Shown one piece after another: positions 24,706-34,621 of a stretch of 64,000 nucleotides of DNA. Made by a program: the position numbers and the translations under genes. A model generated the notes under the pieces. It was not told where the DNA came from. It made no database searches and saw nothing but the letters and a program-made list of their open reading frames with translations. Numbering within the stretch: position 1 is the stretch's first letter; each line of letters opens with the position of its first letter. The stretch comes from Coriaria nepalensis (taxonomy: Eukaryota; Streptophyta; Magnoliopsida; Cucurbitales; Coriariaceae), in assembly GCA_027186245.1 (NCBI GenBank), contig CP114486.1, positions 11,112,501-11,176,500 on the forward strand, given 5' to 3'.

Positions 24706-24963
24706 TTGTGAACGGAGATGGAATTTGATTGATCTTTTCCCGACCAGAAAAACCAGTCCGACGGCGACGAAGATCGGCTGGATCAGCGACTGGAATCGAG
24801 AGAGTGAACGAGGAATAAGAAGAGACTAGGGCTAAATTGATATCCGTTTTCCTGGTGATTATGATCTTCCGTTTTTCAGTAGTTATCTTGATATGAATTG
24901 GCGTGATCTTTTTGTGGGCCACGGAAGAATGGATTTCGCTCCTTTATTTACGAGTTCAGCCCA
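24706..24963 (-). promoter_or_regulatory. VHA-G non-coding first exon and promoter with TGGGC elements
   Basis: On the minus strand a likely donor CACAA/GTGAG (GT at 24705-24704) ends a GC-richer non-coding exon that would pair with the acceptor at 23588-23587, giving a leader intron of about 1.1 kb. TGGGCC at 24915-24920 and TGGGCT (complement of AGCCCA, 24958-24963) are site II-type elements common in promoters of housekeeping plant genes. The transcription start is not defined. Confidence 0.5.
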
Positions 24964-26378
24964 TTAAGAAAAATGGGGCCGAGCCAGCCCGTTAACATGG
25001 ACATTGGATAAGATTTTAAATTACGATATACCCCTCATAGTAAACAATAACTATGATTAAAACCCCAAAATTTCAAAAACGAGAATACACCACCTCCCAA
25101 TTTTTACCAAAATTGAGATAAAAACGTATTTTGTAATTTTTATAGATTTACTGACCTGGCATATTCCCAATCATTATTTTGGGCACTGCACACATAATTG
25201 AAATTACAAAACGAGGAATTTATCTATCTAGTTTTAATAAAAACAAGTTATGTGCCTGTTTGAATAAATTGGATTGGATTCAGACTATATATATTAAAAT
25301 TTTTAAAAATTTATAGCATAAATTAAATTAAATTTTGATTTAATAATTTCTATGATATCATATTATTTAATTAAGAATCTTTATATTATTGTTTCAAATT
25401 TTTTATTAAATGATGTGATATAATATAAATCGGTAGATCAAGATTTAATTTAATATACACCATAGGTTTGGATAAGTTTAGATATGTATAGTTCGGATCG
25501 AATCCAATCTCGTTTGAGAGTACTAATAAGCGGCCAAAATTATTTATTTTGTAAAAATAATCAAATTTTTGAGTGTTCGGTAAAATAAATTGCATAATGC
25601 TTATTTTTAAATAAATAAATAATTTTTATTTTTATTTTTATAAGCATCAAATTAATACTTTAAGAGAAACATATTTTAAGTAGTTTGATTAACTTTTATT
25701 TATAAGCAAATTTTAAGCATATTTCTATTAATAAATAATTTATCACTTACAAGCATATTTTTTAAGCACTCCCAAACATGTTCATAGATACTTATTTCTA
25801 AGGTACACGATAGGCGCAGAGTAAGAAAGTTTGGGAGGTAATTGAACATAATTTCATTATAGTAAAATTTTAATAAATTCATATTTAATAAATTAATAAT
25901 TTTAATTAAAGAATAATTTTTTTATTTAAATTTAAGAATCACATATTAAATTTTTTCGATAATATAATAATTTATTAAATTAATAAATTTATACAGTTCT
26001 AAAATTATTAATTTATTGAAATTTTACAATATTTTAGTTTTCCTATCAGATATTAGGTTTACAGTATTTTTACTTGAAAGACACTACTTTGAAGAGAGTG
26101 TAGAAGAATTAGAGTACTTAAGATAAGAAATTGGGTACGAGAAGAATACTTTCATATTTATTGATATATATATATACACACATTCAATACAAATACATAT
26201 ATATGCTACTAACCATTCTTACATGTGCAAAGGTATAAGTAGTAACAAATTCTAGGTAACAGCTTTCAACACAGCATACGTGACCAAATCATAATGAACA
26301 GCGACATAGTAGCTACATATCTTATGAATCACAATAAATTTGTGAACATGTATAGAACATGCCTATGCATTTAGTTTT
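24964..26378. other. AT-rich spacer, no gene
   Basis: Long A/T stretches with many TTTAATAAATT-like words (25860-26040) and an (AT)n tract at about 26163-26174. The part next to 26378 is probably the 3' region of CEP B. Confidence 0.5.
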
Positions 26379-26846
26379 TCATAATGAGGGTTCTGCTGCA
26401 TATATGTGTCCGATTCCAGGACTATGTCCGGGAGTTGTCGGTCGGAAATCATTCTTAAATCTCATAACGTCGGAATGTTGTTTCATACCTGCACCATCTT
26501 CTAGTGTCTTTGATGCTTCTTTAAACGATTGACCCTCCCTAGGGCTATAATGTCCTAGGGTGGTTACAGATTGAAAATCGACCTTCTTGTCGCTTGTCAA
26601 TAATTCCGAATCAGCAAGACCGTGAGTGCTTTGATGTTGATCATGATCTGGTGATTTGGAAGGGATTAAAGCTCCTCCATTTTCTGATCTCAGCTGATGA
26701 TCATAGCTTGAACTCGGCGTAATTTTGTGACGTGGAGATGATTTGTGTGATTTTATTGGTCTTGCCTCAAGAGAAAGAATGTGGATGGCAATGATCAGTG
26801 CAAGAAGGGTAGAAAATTCGTATATGGTCTGTAACTTGATCGCCAT
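26379..26846 (-). CDS. CEP peptide hormone precursor B (155 aa)
   Basis: A secreted CEP-family precursor. Seen: N-terminal signal peptide MAIKLQTIYEFSTLLALIIA ending near SLEARPI, a long hydrophilic variable region, then the CEP core DFRPTTPGHSPGIGH (residues 133-147, encoded by 26450-26406) and an eight-residue tail IYAAEPSL. The core differs from CEP A by one conservative change (Val to Ile). The frame is open three codons further upstream but starts TTG; the ATG at 26846 is used. Single exon, and longer than the other two precursors because of its variable region. A TATA box lies 130 bp upstream. A three-codon upstream ORF (ATG TGT TTC TAA) lies at 26939-26928 and could fall in the leader. 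It is probably an ancient tandem copy of CEP A and C. Confidence 0.93.
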   Translation of the reverse strand: MAIKLQTIYEFSTLLALIIAIHILSLEARPIKSHKSSPRHKITPSSSYDHQLRSENGGALIPSKSPDHDQHQSTHGLADSELLTSDKKVDFQSVTTLGHYSPREGQSFKEASKTLEDGAGMKQHSDVMRFKNDFRPTTPGHSPGIGHIYAAEPSL

Positions 26847-26975
26847 ATGAAACAAAGGAGGGGTGAAGTGAAGAAAAAGAATTTCAAAGAAAGGAAGGAA
26901 ATCTTAGGAAGCTACGTAGTGTTATGTTTAGAAACACATGAATGTGGAATGATGATTAGTGTTTGGTTCCTTCGG

Positions 26976-26983
26976 TATTTATA
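26976..26983 (-). promoter_or_regulatory. TATA box of CEP B
   Basis: The minus strand reads GGCTATAAATACC with TATAAATA at 26983-26976, 130-137 bp before the CEP B start codon. This predicts transcription starting near 26950. Confidence 0.6.
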
Positions 26984-26989
26984 GCCTTT

Positions 26990-29300
26990 TAGTGCCACCC
27001 ATATTCTATAGTAACTCCTTATTATATTGGAGAGAGATTATCACTCTATTGCATGGATTTTTTTTTCTTAGTCCCAACGGTACGTAGCTATATATTTTAA
27101 TAGGTCCTTGCAAGAAAACACAAGTTTTTATGCTTAAAAGCTTTAAGAAGTTGTAGTAATTAAATTCGGGTTTAGTTTACTAAGTATAATGAAGATCGAA
27201 AGATATAGTAGACATTAAAAAAAGGATGAATGGCTTTTAAGAAGATCGATCATACATTATATTATCATTTTTTAACTTATTAATAGTCTAATTTAGAAAA
27301 AAAAAAAGGTATATCCATGGTATAGTATTATAATGGGCGGTTAAGAATTTGACGCACAATTTCTACTAATTAAACTCAACGGACTTAGGTTAACTGGTTA
27401 CACGACATGTATGTTAAGAGTTCGAATCACAAAAAAATTATTTTGAATTTCAAAATTTTAAAAATAAAAAGATGTTTGATAGAAGATTATGTTATAGTCT
27501 TTTTAACTTACTAATAATAGTCTAAGCAACTTAATGAAATATAGAATACTATAATACGTACATGATACTGTGATATAGTGGGCGGTGAAGAATTTCATTC
27601 ACAATTGCTACTGATTATTATAATAATACAATGTATCATAAGATTAATAGAGTATCACGACCATATATGGTCCAAATTCCCACTTGCTTGCAATAAACAC
27701 TTTCCCACACTAATATAGACTATAGAGAATTGATCAGGCTCCCTTTTTGACTCCAATATTCTTGTTCCTTAATTTTGTCAGCTGTTTTTTAAGGCTGTAA
27801 AATCCTTGACCTTACATTATGGAGTTTTATCGCTTTTGAAATCATGAAAGTTGTTGAGTGGGCGGCAGTCAACTGATAATCAAATGACAAATAGTACTTC
27901 CTAACTTCTAAGAGCTAAGATTTGTTAATTAGAGCTTATAATATATCAAGTAAGGGCTTAATTGGACGGCTAGTTCATCACTCAACACAAGCAAAATGAT
28001 ATCTTGATACTACAACAAAGTAGAATAGCTAGGTGGGGTTTCTAGAAGATCTTTCTTTAAAATCTTGCACTCCACTAACTTAGATTAAAGTATCGGAACT
28101 TCTTGACCACCGTAGGAGAACATAGATTAAAGTGACCATACATGTGTCTTGTTCTATTTGAGGTACTAGGTATAATTGTATGCGCACATGCAGTAGTCGA
28201 TCACAATGCGGGCCTGCCGTTAAAAGTGGTGCAAGCGGATTCCTTTGTAGTTTGGGTTGGCTCGAATGGAATGTCGACGGTTTAGCCTTTGAGAAACCGA
28301 AATGCTAAGAGTATTGAGATATAGAGATATATATAGAAAGAATATCTGTCCCTTTTTTAGAAGGGTTAGTTCGGAAAATTAAATGATTTAAGCATGGTGT
28401 TAGAATATGGGCACATAGTCAATTAGTTATGAAATATAATACGAAAGTTAAGCAAGATTAGAATGTAGGTGTATATGTGATGGATTAATTATCACATGTG
28501 CTTTAAAAATATTTATGAGTATGCTCAAAATTATGTCACATCATAAGTAATGAAGCATGTAGAGAATATCATCTCGCTCTCATATAGAGAATATATAGCT
28601 TGGAAATTACTTAATAAGATATTTGATCAGTCTCCTACTCATAGTCATGCTGGTTTTTAGTTAAAATCCGATAAGATATCAACATGGTTATACATTGTTG
28701 ACCTCGTAATGGACAAGTAAAAATTGAGACTTTCAGTTTAAAATCAATTGGTAATAAATTGAGTGACTTATTTTTCTTATAAATAGAATTTTTAAAACTT
28801 ATGTTCTAATGTGAGACGATATCCTCAATAGGCTAGTGACCTATTTTATATATATATTGAATTCTTAAAATTTATATTCCTAACATATGACGAACCAAAA
28901 ATATTTCATATCATCCAAATAAATGTGTTTCATGTGAGGTTCATTCATTTTGATATTGCTACTTGTAACAGGGCATTTGTCTTTGTTATTCCAAAAAAAA
29001 AAAAAACACTTAACTCACACGTGATGAACCTGTCAAAAAATCTAGTTTGAAAATCAACAGGAAGTTATTGATCCTCTTTATTTGTTACCAAAGAAACTAT
29101 AGGTTACTTGTAGAGCATATACTTATACTCTTTACTAGTTAGAATTAAGCAACCTCTGCAATTGATGTCGAAAAATGTTGTCGTGGATAAATTGCAACTG
29201 TCAAAATATATAACTCTGTGAGTATCTTTAAGCTGGAAGCCGTGTGTCATAATTTTTAACGAACTTGTAGATGATTATACTTAATCTCATCACCTTCTAA
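26990..29300. other. Intergenic spacer upstream of CEP B
   Basis: No gene. AT-rich sequence with two related stretches, ATAGTGGGCGGT(G/T)AAGAATTT-like words at about 27333-27350 and 27577-27595, pointing to a small duplicated or dispersed element. Confidence 0.45.
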
Positions 29301-29320
29301 TTAATCGATCCTTTTTTTTT

Positions 29321-29463
29321 TTGGTCCTACATCAACTCCTAGTCTAAATCAAGTACTTTGTTAAACAAGAGCTATAAGTTATGAACTTATGACTAATGTA
29401 AATGTGTCTCTTAATTTTATAAATATTGAGAGAAGACATCATGATGGCGTTCACATCCTAGAA
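29321..29463 (+). repeat. Dispersed direct repeat, copy 1
   Basis: Shares about 140 bp in the same order and orientation with 33388-33536: CAAGTACTTTGTT, AAACAAGAGCTATAAGTTAT, GAACTTATGACTAAT, CATCATGATG and GTTCACATCCTAGA. The copies are about 4.07 kb apart with a few substitutions and small indels. They may be the ends of one element or two copies of a family. Confidence 0.75.
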
Positions 29464-29978
29464 GAGTTTCTAAAGAGCTTTGCCTTAGAAAATATTAAAG
29501 CATATTTATTGACTTACTTAATAGTTCCAATAATTAAGACATTTCATTAGTTTAGTCCGACTCTATTGGTTTGGCTCATAGGAAAAGATTTAAATTTGGT
29601 TCCATCAATAAGCCACTGCCACAACTTATGAATTCATATGAAGGGTGCGGCAATTATCACTTTCCATTAGACATCTTTTCCCAAAAAAATTATTTGTTAG
29701 GTGCGACAACATCAAGTTAGTAATTACACATATCTTAATATATTTTTTTCCTAAGACATAGTGGCATTGAGGTCATCTACTTCCATAAAAGTGATCTGAT
29801 GATGAGCAAACGTCCTTTAGAAACTGATAAATGTTGATAATAAATTGAGATTTTATAAACCACAACTCATAGACCTAAACTGAGCCCATAGTTTAGATAT
29901 AGAACTTTTGAGTCTTTACTTAATGAATTTGAGCCATCTCATGTGAAGATGGCTTCCATTCAGTTTAATGAGGCTAAA

Positions 29979-30830
29979 CGTGTCATCATATGTGGGGATG
30001 ACCTGAGTTCAGAGTTAGGGATTTTGGCCCATAGTTTCTTAACTGTTTGAGTTGAACTGAGTCAACAAGCTTAGTGATGGCCTTAGTTTGGACTTTACGG
30101 TTTCAGACCCCAGTTTTGAATCTGTTTGGGCCAAAATGAGTCATTAAGCTTGGTGATGACCTCGGTTCGAACTTAAAGTTTAGGCCTCATATTTTGAACT
30201 ATTTAGGCCAAACTGAGTCATTAAGCTTGGTAATGACCTTAGTTTGGACTTGGAGGTCTTGGGCCTCTAGATTTTGTACTGTTTGAACTGTTTGTGCCGA
30301 ACTGAGTCATCAAGCTTGGTGATGGCCTCAGTTCGGATTTGAAGGTTTTAGGCCTCTATTTTTTGAATTGTTTGTGTCAAATTGAGTCATCAAGCTTGAT
30401 GATGGCCTCAGTACAAATTTGAAGGTTTTCGGCTTCAAGTTTTTGATTTGTTTAGGCCGAACTGAATCATCAAGCTTGGTGATAACCTTAGTTCAAACTT
30501 AGGGATTTCGGGCCTTCAGTTTTTGAACTGTTTGGGATAAACTGAGTAATCAAGTTTGGTGATGGGCTCAGTCCAGATTTGGAGGTTTTAGGCATCCAGT
30601 TTTTTAACTATTTACTGAATCATCAATCTTGGTAATAGTCTTAATTCAGAGTTAAGGGTTTTGGGCCTCCAATTTTTAAACTATTTCTGCCAAACTTAGT
30701 CATCAGTATTGGCGATAACTTCAGTTCAGACTAGGAGGTTTTGGGTTCCCATTTTATGAATTGAAGAAATTAAACTGAGTCATCGCACTTGAGAATGACA
30801 TCAGATCTCTTGGGACCACAAATGAACTGA
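29979..30830 (+). repeat. 80-bp tandem repeat array, about 10 copies
   Basis: A unit with the core GAGTCATCAAGCTTGGTGAT, then GGCCTCAGTTCGGA, GGTTTTAGGCCTC and TTTTGAACTGTTTGGGCC recurs with core starts near 30059, 30138, 30214, 30304, 30383, 30463, 30544, 30616, 30697 and 30776. Spacings run 72-90 and are mostly 79-81 bp; a degenerate copy precedes at 29979. Copies differ by point changes, so it is an old minisatellite. No long frame runs through it. Confidence 0.85.
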
Positions 30831-31289
30831 GGACCCTCCCTCGTAAGGATCTGGGATCTTGTGAGATCATTGATGAAGTGATGATCCTTGTGGAGTCGAT
30901 GTTTTTCATTGGAAACCTACAATATTCTTGGAGAAAACATCTCTCTCCTTCGAACATAGTGAGTTAGCAAGAAATATTCTTTAAGTTTTCAAGAATCAAG
31001 CGTTGTAGTCACATTAATATAGCAATATATGAGAATTGAATAGATGTGTTCTTAATGGATAATCTTTAAAATATGAGCATGATCTAGCTAAATTTATGCA
31101 ATCACCTTGTTGTGTGAAACTATAAAGTAATGAAACAAAGCGAAATATATTTATTCCACTCATGCATGTATATTAAATGATGCGATCAAGCTAGAACAAT
31201 TTTGCTATTAATGAGCTCAAAAGCCAATAAAAAATATAGTGGAATATATGCAAACATATATGGCCCACTATTCATTCGTGTTTCTCTTT

Positions 31290-31680
31290 TTGGGGTTATT
31301 TGATCAAATTTTAAAATCTTGGGATTAATTGGTAATTTATGATTCTTTAATAGATTCATCTGAATTACTACATGATTATATTGCTCGTATTTTAGAATAC
31401 ATGAATCATTCTGTAATTACTAATAGATTAGTGAGCGTACCATATTACTATACATACTAAATTGCTTATATTTAATAATATTGGGTTTGTTCAGTAATTT
31501 ATACTAGCTTAGTGGCGTACCTAATGACCCTGTGCTTATAGGCTTTAAGCACAGGGTCATTAGGTAACTTCTGGTACTTTAGTGGGTCCATCTGAATTCC
31601 TGTAAAGACCATTTTATTTATATCTTTAAATAGTGGGGTCATTTGGTAGTTTCTCATAATATGAGGGACTGCAATATAAT
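31290..31680. repeat. Degenerate modular repeat containing a perfect inverted repeat
   Basis: Similar words recur within 400 bp: GATTAGTGAGCGTACC with GCTTAGTGGCGTACC, GATTCATCTGAATTAC with GGTCCATCTGAATTCC, and GGGGTTATTTGATC with GGGGTCATTTGGTA. The module therefore seems duplicated with about 90-280 bp offsets. It encloses the inverted repeat at 31518-31566. Unclassified. Confidence 0.5.
31518..31566. repeat. Perfect 21-bp inverted repeat with 7-nt loop
   Basis: Arms 31518-31538 and 31546-31566 are exact reverse complements (outer half TACCTAATGACC) around TAGGCTT. Pairing stops at the next base on each side. In a decayed repeat a perfect stem of this length implies recent formation or selection. 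Confidence 0.85.
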
Positions 31681-31719
31681 TATTGCATTAGGATTTCAAT
31701 CTCTTTCTTGTGAAGAGAT

Positions 31720-32075
31720 CCTCTTTGTTTCCGGTGGTCTGAGCAGCCTTCGACGTCGAATGGCCCATGGGTTTAGCTTCTTGCTCCTTCCGTTGGTCGT
31801 CCGGGTCATGAGCAGGTTTGCATAGCTCGCGATCGCAAAGTGCAGATCCGCTTTGTTTCCGGTCTGTTTTCGCCTTCCATGGCTGCCAAGGTTGCGCCGG
31901 AGACGTGCGCTGCCCTAGAACCTCATTTCGGTTGTGATCTAGGTAGTTTCGTACATGGAAACCCTGCTGAAAAGAGGATTTGTGCAACCCGCGTTTTTGG
32001 AGATGGAAATCTATTCCGGTTTTTCACCTTTCATGGCGGCCATGGTGCACACCCGCCACCAACAGTTGGTTAGTT
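31720..32075. other. GC-rich island of unknown origin
   Basis: A sudden base-composition change inside AT-rich repeats. CTTTGTTTCCGGT occurs twice, near 31723 and 31851. Open frames of 60-100 codons occur on both strands, including one from the ATG at 31878 (MAAKVAPETCAALEPHFG), but no family is recognised and start context and splice signals are unconvincing. It is possibly a gene fragment captured by a transposon or the 5' part of an unknown element. Confidence 0.4.
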
Positions 32076-32079
32076 AGAT

Positions 32080-34093
32080 ATATTTTTATTCCAAGAATAA
32101 AGAACCAAATAATTAAGTGCTTGTGATCCAATCATTGCTTTCATAATGCTGTTATGGGTTGTTCTATGCGTGCTTTTAATCTTTCATAAGTTACAATTCT
32201 TCACTTTGGTGCTTTGTTAAATTGCATGTGATCATTTTTCCGTGAAGTGTATGGCTAGGGTGATCTTTTCCGGCGTCTATCCCTTTCAGGACCTGCAAGT
32301 GTTTCTACATCACCAGTAGGTTTCTTTTCCCTTTAACCCCAAGCACATTGTTTGAATTCATACCAATCGAAGCTAGATAACATTATTCGGAAAATTAATG
32401 TAAGAAAAAGGATAAGATAATTATGATATTAGTGCAAGGAACCAAAGATATCATCTTTTATATTGTTGTCTGACCTTTCTATACCTTTTGAGCAAAATTT
32501 TACTGCAATGATGAGAAAGATACATAAATCATTATTCCATTTAAAGTTGCTGCATTGATGAGTGAAAAGCAAAGCTGCTATAGAAATAATTAATCCATAT
32601 CCTCGCATGTTTGTCAACATATGATGTTAATGTTTCCGTGGGGAACTGATGCCCCTAATTTTCATAAAACAAATGGGTAAGTGATGAATGTTAGAAAAAA
32701 AATGGGTGGTATTAAGGGCTACCGGAGAATGAAGTGAGAACGCCCCAATTTTCTCCAAATCTGACTAAAAGTTATCAAAATTGGGAGATTGAGATAAATG
32801 CGAGATTTGTTCGATGATTGGTTAACGAGCGAACATTCTTTCTTTCTTAAAAAATACTCCTGGTCTTCGATCATTTGATTGATCCGCTCCTTTTGGGAGG
32901 GTGCGGCTCATTGATTGCAGTAGTGGTCAAAATTGTTGGGATGACATAATAAGATTGCTTATATTTTCGTTCTCAGTGCCAAATTATTAATGTAAAAATT
33001 TGTCTATTATCAGTATATGTCCACGATCCACCATGCTCTCGACCCGACCCACTTGACCATCAATACCTAAAATTATTATATAAGAAGCTTATTCTGATAT
33101 TAATTAATGTTAGAATCATCAAAAAATAATAGAAACTATTTTTTCTCTTCACCTAAGTTCTATATATAATTCTTTATAAACAAATCTCTCTTATTCAATA
33201 TTAATTAATATCCTAATTTTTAGAGAAATTTAGTTTTTAATTATAATTATTATCTTTGATTATAAAAAGATAAAAATATATTTATTATCTCATGCAATAA
33301 TTTCAATAATTACAATCTCTCGTTGTAATTCGATCCGATTCTATGGATTTGGCCCATGGGATTAAATTTAAATTTCCTTCCAACAACGGTCATACATCAC
33401 CTCCTAGTCTAAAAATCAAGTACTTTGTTTGTTAAACAAGAGCTATAAGTTATGAACTTATGACTAATATAAATGTATCTTAATTTTATAATATAGAGAG
33501 AAGAGATCGACATCATGATGACGTTCACATCCTAGATTATAAAATAATTAACAATCAAAATGTGGTCAAGTAAGAATCGAGAAAAAAAAAAGTCCAGTCG
33601 AATTCAAGATTAGTCCATTCAACAATTGTACTCGAAATTTCATAGGGGAGGTGGGATCCGGTCCACTTCTTTTTGTAATTACTTCAAGTTATTTTTAATC
33701 AAATGAAGTCCAAATGAAGAAAAATGATAAGCGTGCTTTCAAACCCACTTCCTATTTTTGAAAAAAAAAAATAATAATAAAAAGAGAATCGTTAATGCAA
33801 AAATGGAGAATCTTACAGAGAAGGAATCTTTTTTGCGGTTGGCTCCTCGACTTGGGGAAGCACTCTCTCTCTCTCTGAATATTATGCTTGGTACTCTCTG
33901 ACTTCTGCCAGGCTGGTAAGCACAAGCTTTGTTTCCGGTTGATTTTTATTTATTTTTATTTGATACTGACAGGAGTGGCGGAAAAGACATGAAGATCTTA
34001 GGGGATCTTTAGAATCTAAATTTAGTTACTTAAAAAATTCGACTGTTTATTAGTCATTGGTACCATATGCAAGTATCATATTCTGATCTCTCT

Positions 34094-34124
<31 letters not shown>

Positions 34125-34620
34125 GTCTCTTAATTGTGTGAGAACGAAATCACCCATTGTTGTAGAGGAAAATGTCTCTTCTAAGTTATGAATTACGTAT
34201 TTGGTGTCACTTGCCTTATCACATAGCATCGAGCTTCGTTTGTGGCCTATATTGTTATGTAACACTCTATATGCGAGAAAGCTTATTATATCATTATAAA
34301 CAATTTTAGGGATGGATTAAAAGTTTTTATCTTGATGGGAGTTCTAGTACCAGTCTTAAGGATTTGAACTAATTTTAAGATAAGTTTCCATTTTAAATAC
34401 TAGTTTATATTATAAATAAATAAATATATATATATATATATTAAGTTGAACTAAAAATTTTAATTTTGGAACAAAAAGTCGAGATTGAAACTGATATCAT
34501 CTTATCTTAATTATAATAAAATTTTTATGCACTAGGAAAAAAAAGTTCTTAGCAAAAGTAATGGGAAATTTTTTCGTGCAAATCGTTTTTTTTTTTAGGA
34601 GCGGGGGAAAACAAATCCTA
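32080..34620. other. Spacer between the GC island and the hAT remnant
   Basis: No supported gene. A short frame near 33802 (MENLTEKESFLRLAPRLGEA) has no recognisable homologue and ends after about 30 codons. A pyrimidine/purine-rich run (34090-34130) and (CT)n near 33864-33877 are present. Confidence 0.45.
33388..33536 (+). repeat. Dispersed direct repeat, copy 2
   Basis: Partner of 29321-29463, about 85-90 percent alike by eye. The 60 bp before this copy (GATTCTATGGATTTGGCCCATGGGATTAAATTTAAATTTCC region, 33335-33380) resemble 29559-29605, which lies after copy 1. The family members are therefore rearranged relative to each other. Confidence 0.7.
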
Positions 34621-34621
34621 A

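Noticed and set aside
29979..30830. Regular 80-bp array considered as a CRISPR-like repeat-spacer array
   Set aside because: The whole unit repeats with drift, there are no unique spacers, and this is eukaryotic DNA.
33802..33900. Possible first exon MENLTEKESFLRLAPRLGEA
   Set aside because: It stops after about 30 codons, with no credible donor-acceptor pair leading to a further exon and no known relative.
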